A stretch of 64,000 nt of DNA, taken from Pyrus communis. Its lineage: Eukaryota; Streptophyta; Magnoliopsida; Rosales; Rosaceae. The stretch lies in the NCBI RefSeq assembly GCF_963583255.1, contig NC_084817.1:11476121-11540120 (forward strand). Reading direction: 5' to 3'. Of the stretch, positions 59,079-64,000 are shown piece after piece; the first letter of the stretch is position 1; each line of letters opens with the position of its first letter. Made by a program: the position numbers and the translations under genes. A model generated the notes under the pieces. It had not been told where the DNA came from. It was given only the letters and a program-made list of their open reading frames with translations, and searched no databases.

Positions 59079-62000
59079 ATGATGGGGTGGAGATACAGAG
59101 CTGGGTTGTTCCTAATTGCTGCTGTTGTTGTCATTTGGGTCACCTCTGCAGAAGTTACCCAGGTTAGTTACTCCTTTCTTTTGACCTTTGTAAATTTGGA
59201 AACTTTAACATTAGTAATTTACTTTTGGAGTTTTGGTTTGAATTTTCTGCGATTTGACTTTTTTTTTCTGATGGTTTTGTGAGTTGTAGGGGTTGGAAAT
59301 GATTGGAATTTGTTAAGGATTTGTACCCAACTGATGAACTTTATCAGAAGATTGTATGTTAGCTTGAACTTGTTTAAGACGATGTCCTCGGGCTTCACCC
59401 ATTAGAGGAACATGGTTAAGATATTAGTTCAGTTATTGTTCATGAGTTAGTAGGGATCAAAAGAATAGTTAGTGAATGTTGTTCTTTTCCTTCGTTTTTA
59501 CGCTGAGATCTATTGCAACCATGGGGCATAACTAATGCTTCTGGGTTTTATCAGCATAGGGAAAATAAGGGTTGTTAGATTTCCTCCTTGCATTAGGTGG
59601 TGCTTCCATGGAGGACAGCCATTAGCAATACTAAGATTGAACTTTTTGAGTTCTTTGCCTTGGCTTAGTTGGTTGACACTGAGTTGAATCCGAAAACTCT
59701 ATGTTTATCTGCTTTTGAGTCTCCTCCATGCCCTCATCTCAAACTTAGTAATGAAAGTTTTGATTGATTAGTTGGTAAACCAACTTTATTTTTTGTTCTT
59801 GAATTGAGCTTGGAGTTTATGTGGTGGCCGAATATAATCCTTTAGTAAACAATTGTGATTATTTGATCATCTTTGACCGTGGGGGAAGTGATGCTGCTCA
59901 AACTCGAGCTGCTTCCTAAAAGCTATGGTGAATTGAACCCTTTTAGAAGATGATTGTGATTGTATCTAATTGCTTCAACTGGAATCTTTCCACATATATC
60001 ATCCTCAATAGTCTGATTTTAAGCCGCAAATTTAGTCACGCATTTTAGAAATTTTTGATTGAGTTCTTTGATGTGGCGCATCCTATTTACATATATATTT
60101 GATAATATTGTGCACCGTGAGGTTCTAGCTGACCAATATTGTGACTTCTGCAGGGTATATTTACGGACTATAAGCAGCCATTTGCAGTAACATATCTTGG
60201 AGCTTCTCTTATGGTAGTTTACATCCCAATAGCATTCATTAAGGATTGGTTGTGTAATTTTCTAAAATGCCGCTCTTCTAGAAGTGGTAAAAATGTAGAA
60301 AGCGTGAATGAGTTTTCTGCTGGATTTAGTTCTTCTATAAAACTCAATGGATTGCAGAAAGAATTTGAATTGGAAATTCATGGGTCCTTGACCAGAAAAG
60401 ACAGTGATGCAGAGCTTTCACCTCATATTGAAGAACAACCTTTGGTTTCTAAATACAAAGATGACTTGAATGTGCTGAAACATGATAAGGAGGTTACCAC
60501 GAGGCAAATTGCTACTTATGGGTTTTACATTGCCCCTCTCTGGTTTATTACGGAGGTAAGGAACTTCCTAAAGCTACTCTGTTCAAGACTATATCCAATT
60601 GACTTTACGTGGTGTTGAGTCTGAGACATGTTTCTCATGGAATACACCCAAATCACTATTAGGATGTTCTCTTTTGCTTGCAGACAGGAAAATTTCCATA
60701 TCAATTTTCATATTTATATGTGTTTATCAAATGAGATACGTTTCTTTGAATTGATAATTCAAAATTATTGTGAAGGACGTCAAGAAAATTCTTATTGATC
60801 TTTGTAATTGTTTCAGTACTTTTCAAATGCTGCTCTCGCGCGTACAAGTGTTGCAAGTACAACAGTATTATCCTCAACGTCAGGACTATTTACTCTTTTT
60901 GTTGGTGCATTCTTGGGCGAAGATTCTTTAAATATAGCAAAGGTGGTTGCTGTCTTTGTTAGCATGGCTGGTGTAGCTATGACAACTCTGGGCAAAACGT
61001 GGGCTACAGATGAGTCACAACTCAGTGCTGCGTATGTTTAATCAGTCAACCCCTGTTGTTCACGTCAAATTTATTCATGACTTACATGATATTTGTCTCG
61101 TTTTTTATGGAAGAAAAAAGATCTCTTTTTAGATATCAATACCATTACCATTATATATAATATCAAATTGCTCTTTGTAATGCATATTTTGGCATTGACA
61201 GTTAATATTTTTGTTCAGCAATGGGAAACGCTCTCTTGTTGGAGATCTGTTTGGTCTTCTCTCAGCCATGTCATATGGTCTATTTACTGGTTGGGGAAAT
61301 ATCCTTTTTCATTTACTCCTTGGCCCAAGTTTTTCATAGATTATTTTGACAATAATATTAACATTTCATCTTACTCTTATGCTACAGTTCTTCTCAAAAA
61401 GTTTGCGGGCGAAGGAGGAGAAAGGGTCGACGTGCAAAAGTTGTTTGGGTATATTGGATTATTTACACTTGTATCGTTATGGTGGCTTGGTAAGGGTTGC
61501 TTGAGTATTTATGATTCATTTCAGTTTTTCTCCTTCAGATCTGATTTCCAGAAATCAAGCAAGGCACAGTGAAAGGCAATCCATCACTTCTTTGATTGAA
61601 TCATTATATTCTCTAATTTTTCTTTTATTTTCCAGTTTGGCCGTTGACAGCATTGGGCATTGAACCCAAGTTTATGATTCCTCACTCTGCTAAATTGGAA
61701 GAAGTTGTTATTGCCAACGGCTTTATTGGAAGTGTACTCTCTGACTACTTCTGGTATGTTTAAACAATCATTTTTCAATCTGCGATTCACACACTTATGT
61801 TTTCACAGACTGCTTGCTTTAAACTTCAGCTTTCCTATTCAGCCAATAAATAGAAATTCCCTACAGGGCACTATGTGTTGTGTGGACAACTCCACTTGTT
61901 GCCACCTTGGGCATGTCGCTCACCATCCCCCTTGCTATGGTTGCTGACATGTTTATCCATGGCCGCCATTATTCAGCAGTTTACATACTTGGCTCTGCTC

Positions 62001-62277
62001 AGGTACGATGTTTTCATGAATAATCGTTATATTGTTGTATTATTTAGCATTTATAGTTACCTTTGTGAAACTTTTTTTCCAGAAGGCGCTTCGTTTCAGC
62101 ATTTCTTACTACCTTTGGGAGAAAATGATCTCTCAGTTGCAATATACGTATAAAAAAAACTTATGTCCTGTTGCATATATGAACTCTTTTTGTTCCTTCT
62201 GTGGTATGTTGCAGGTGTTTGCAGGATTTGTAATAGCTAATCTTTCGGATTGGTGCTCGAAGAAGTTGGGATTATAG
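59079..62277 (+). CDS. EamA/DMT transporter, solute carrier family 35 F-like (intact, 8 exons)
   Basis: Exons 59079-59162, 60154-60555, 60817-61031, 61219-61289, 61388-61489, 61636-61753, 61867-62002 and 62215-62277. The joined frame is 1191 bases, 396 aa, with no stop and all GT-AG introns (the exon 4 donor GTTGGG is weak). It begins [20 protein letters not shown], the first membrane helix. A second helix is [14 protein letters not shown] hydrophilic loop of about 90 residues with an acidic stretch follows, then the EamA-type helices ([72 protein letters not shown]). It ends CSKKLGL. About ten helices are expected. It matches plant SLC35F5-like proteins (yeast YML018C type, vacuolar or endomembrane). 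The substrate is unknown. Confidence 0.92.
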
Positions 62278-63136
62278 CATTGTGTCGAAGACTACGTGAT
62301 TTGTTTGGGAATCCTGATTCTTTTATGGGAACATTTTCTCTCTTCCGTTCTGATCGGACGTCAAGTTCTTAAGTTTACGAGCAGGAAATTTGTCTTGAAT
62401 AGGGGTGGTTGGTTTGTGGAGAGGGAGAGCGAGGGGACGGAATATAGTTGTATCATACTTGATTGTGTAAATCAACTCTGGGGTGAGGTTTGTTCTTTCA
62501 CCTTCATCAGGTCCGAGTGTGGAGCCCTGAAATGTAATAAACCTTTTTGGGTTCAAAGTAAAATCTTACATCGCGCGCTCTGTTCACGTGTCGTTTGTTT
62601 CTGTATTCGTCTTGAGTTGATCGCAAATCGTTCTTTTTAATGGCCACTGCTAACAAATCGTGACAAGCGAGTAAAGGTACGAAACTTCTAATCTGAGTTG
62701 GACTCTAACAGGTGCATTTATTGAGGTCACCGATTCTGTTTTGGCGAGGCTGCATGTGGGGATTTACTACGATGTCATTCGATTTAACTGCGGTTTTTTC
62801 CGAATCAATTTTTCATGCGAATGCACATCGTGCTAACAATTTGTTGACAATTTTGACAAAAAGAAAAACAATGTGTACAAATCGTTGGGTTTTAAGAATG
62901 ATTAACACGTGTCAGTACAAACTTTGTGGTTTAAAAAAATGAAAATTAATTAAAAGGGTTTGAAAACTTTAAGTTTTAATGATAACGACAAAATAAAGGG
63001 TAAAGTGAATAGTACCAGGATTGACTTTTTAGTGTAAAAATGTGGTTATAACAGTACCGGCAGCTTTTCATTAAAGTTCTCTTTTAAAAATGATTAACAT
63101 GTGACGGTTGCTTAGATGGTTCCAGCCTATCCTAAG
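62278..63136. other. 3' UTR of the transporter gene and intergenic DNA
   Basis: The first few hundred bases should be 3' UTR (AATAAA-like ATGTAATAAACC at about 62532-62543). Farther right is AT-rich DNA. A block around GGGTAAAGTGAATAGTACCA at about 62998 resembles a repeat I recall from rosaceous genomes but could not delimit. Confidence 0.4.
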
Positions 63137-63750
63137 GCCATCTCCAACTGAAGGGTCCAAAGGGTCGAAAATAGCCCGAAAACCATTTCCAACCGACGGC
63201 CAGGCTAGAGGGCTGGCCAGAAAATATAGCATTCATGTCGGTTATAACCGACATGAATATATTTATATTAAAAATTAAATGTATTCCTGTCAGTTATAAC
63301 CGACAAGATTGCTTAAAAAAAATTTGAATACAACGGCTAGCTAGCCGTTGTATTCAAATTTTTTATTTTTTGGTTTTTTGGGCATTTTTTTTTTTTTTAA
63401 TTCTTAAAAATTCTAATATTTTTTTCCCTATAAATACCTAAACCATTCATTAAATTTAAGTTCTAATTTTTTTGGTTTTTTTGGCTAGTTATCATTGTAA
63501 TTTTTAAATTTAAGTTGTTGGATTTGAATTTAAGTTGTTGTAGTTTTTAAATTTAAATAATAAATTATGTTTGGCCCTCGGTTGGAGACAGTTTTTCGTG
63601 ACAAGGCTAAAACGAGCCCTATGGCCCTCAGTTGAAGACGAAGGTAAATATGACCTTGTACTATTCATTAAAATATTAATATCTTGGAGAATCTTAGAGG
63701 ACCAGATGGCTAAAACGAGCCATCTAGCCAGCCATCGATTGAAGATGGCC
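63137..63750. mobile_element. Tourist-like MITE with internal perfect palindromes, 614 bases
   Basis: Inverted ends GGCCATCTCCAACTGAAGG and GGCCATCTTCAATCGATGG, with the 3-base duplication TAA (63134-63136 and 63751-63753), as in PIF/Harbinger-derived Tourist elements. Inside are a 28-base perfect palindrome (63231-63258, centre GTTATAAC), a partial copy of it near 63288-63304, and a 48-base perfect palindrome (63317-63364, centre GCTAGCTAGC). No transposase. Confidence 0.85.
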
Positions 63751-63753
63751 TAA

Positions 63754-64000
63754 GCCTCATTTGGAGGCAAGTATAAGGGATCGAATAGGATTAACAATCC
63801 AAATCCAGTTGTTTGGTGTTCTCTTGTATTAAATAGCCACCGAATTTTTTAACCGGTTCCACTTATTTTGTCCGGTGTTTACCCGCTTACTAATAACGTT
63901 CAAAATGGTTGTATTATTAGTCGGGTCGCGTTCACTTTCCTTCTCTCGTGAACTCTTCTGCACTGAAAAATTCATTTGCTGTTCTTCCTGTTTCTTCTCC
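63754..64000. other. Right edge, no feature seen
   Basis: AT-rich DNA becoming pyrimidine-rich at the end. A gene may start just beyond the window but nothing can be supported. Confidence 0.4.

Noticed and set aside
63231..63304. Repeated GTCGGTTATAACCGAC as a CRISPR or operator array
   Set aside because: Plant nuclear DNA; the copies are palindromes inside a MITE with TSD and inverted ends.

Overview
This window is nuclear plant DNA: genes with many introns, GT-AG splicing, and about half the sequence made of LTR retrotransposons, MITEs and microsatellites. The proteins look like those of a woody rosid. The antisense ORF of the Tat-like element and the style of the repeats remind me of apple/pear (Rosaceae, Maleae); that placement is recalled knowledge, not a search result.

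Three host genes look intact. (1) A GT47 exostosin-family glycosyltransferase lies on the minus strand at 25664-29797 (4 exons, 462 aa). (2) A family-A-like sucrose-phosphate synthase lies on the minus strand at 31022-36777 (13 exons, 1056 aa, reading frame closed at every junction). (3) A DMT/EamA transporter of the SLC35F type lies on the plus strand at 59079-62277 (8 exons, 396 aa). Broken host genes are also present: a second GT47 gene (276-2045), a 2-Cys peroxiredoxin exon (42023-42102), the N-terminus of an ACS10/ACS12-like aminotransferase (43050-43545) and a two-exon piece of a MAP70 gene (56953-57443).

The left 23 kb is a nest of transposons. A chromovirus-type Ty3/gypsy element (3404-12867, minus strand, 5-bp TSD, LTRs about 0.3% different by eye) sits inside a 121-bp hAT-like MITE. 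Beyond that lie two inverted arms that may belong to an older element. Next to it is a decayed Tat-like gypsy element (13376-22859, plus strand) with an antisense coiled-coil ORF. A 1.86-kb solo LTR interrupts its integrase.

The middle (37-46 kb) holds several hAT-like MITEs with 8-bp TSDs, a set of interleaved inverted repeats, a 109-bp GA microsatellite, the gene fragments, and a TRIM array with three LTRs and two internal domains. The right part holds a 5-kb non-autonomous LTR element (46172-51169) whose only ORF is not a recognisable pol, a gutted Copia element (52003-54534) with a Tourist-like MITE inside it, a partial gypsy LTR, the MAP70 fragment, the transporter gene, and a Tourist-like MITE with perfect palindromes near the right edge.

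The host genes do not form a pathway or cluster. Sucrose-phosphate synthase makes sucrose-6-phosphate in the cytosol, the GT47 protein is probably a Golgi type II enzyme for wall polysaccharides or glycoproteins, and the transporter is an endomembrane carrier of unknown substrate. The two GT47 loci on the same strand suggest an old tandem pair of which one copy died. All exon boundaries were worked out by hand from splice signals and reading frame; no alignment or expression data were used.
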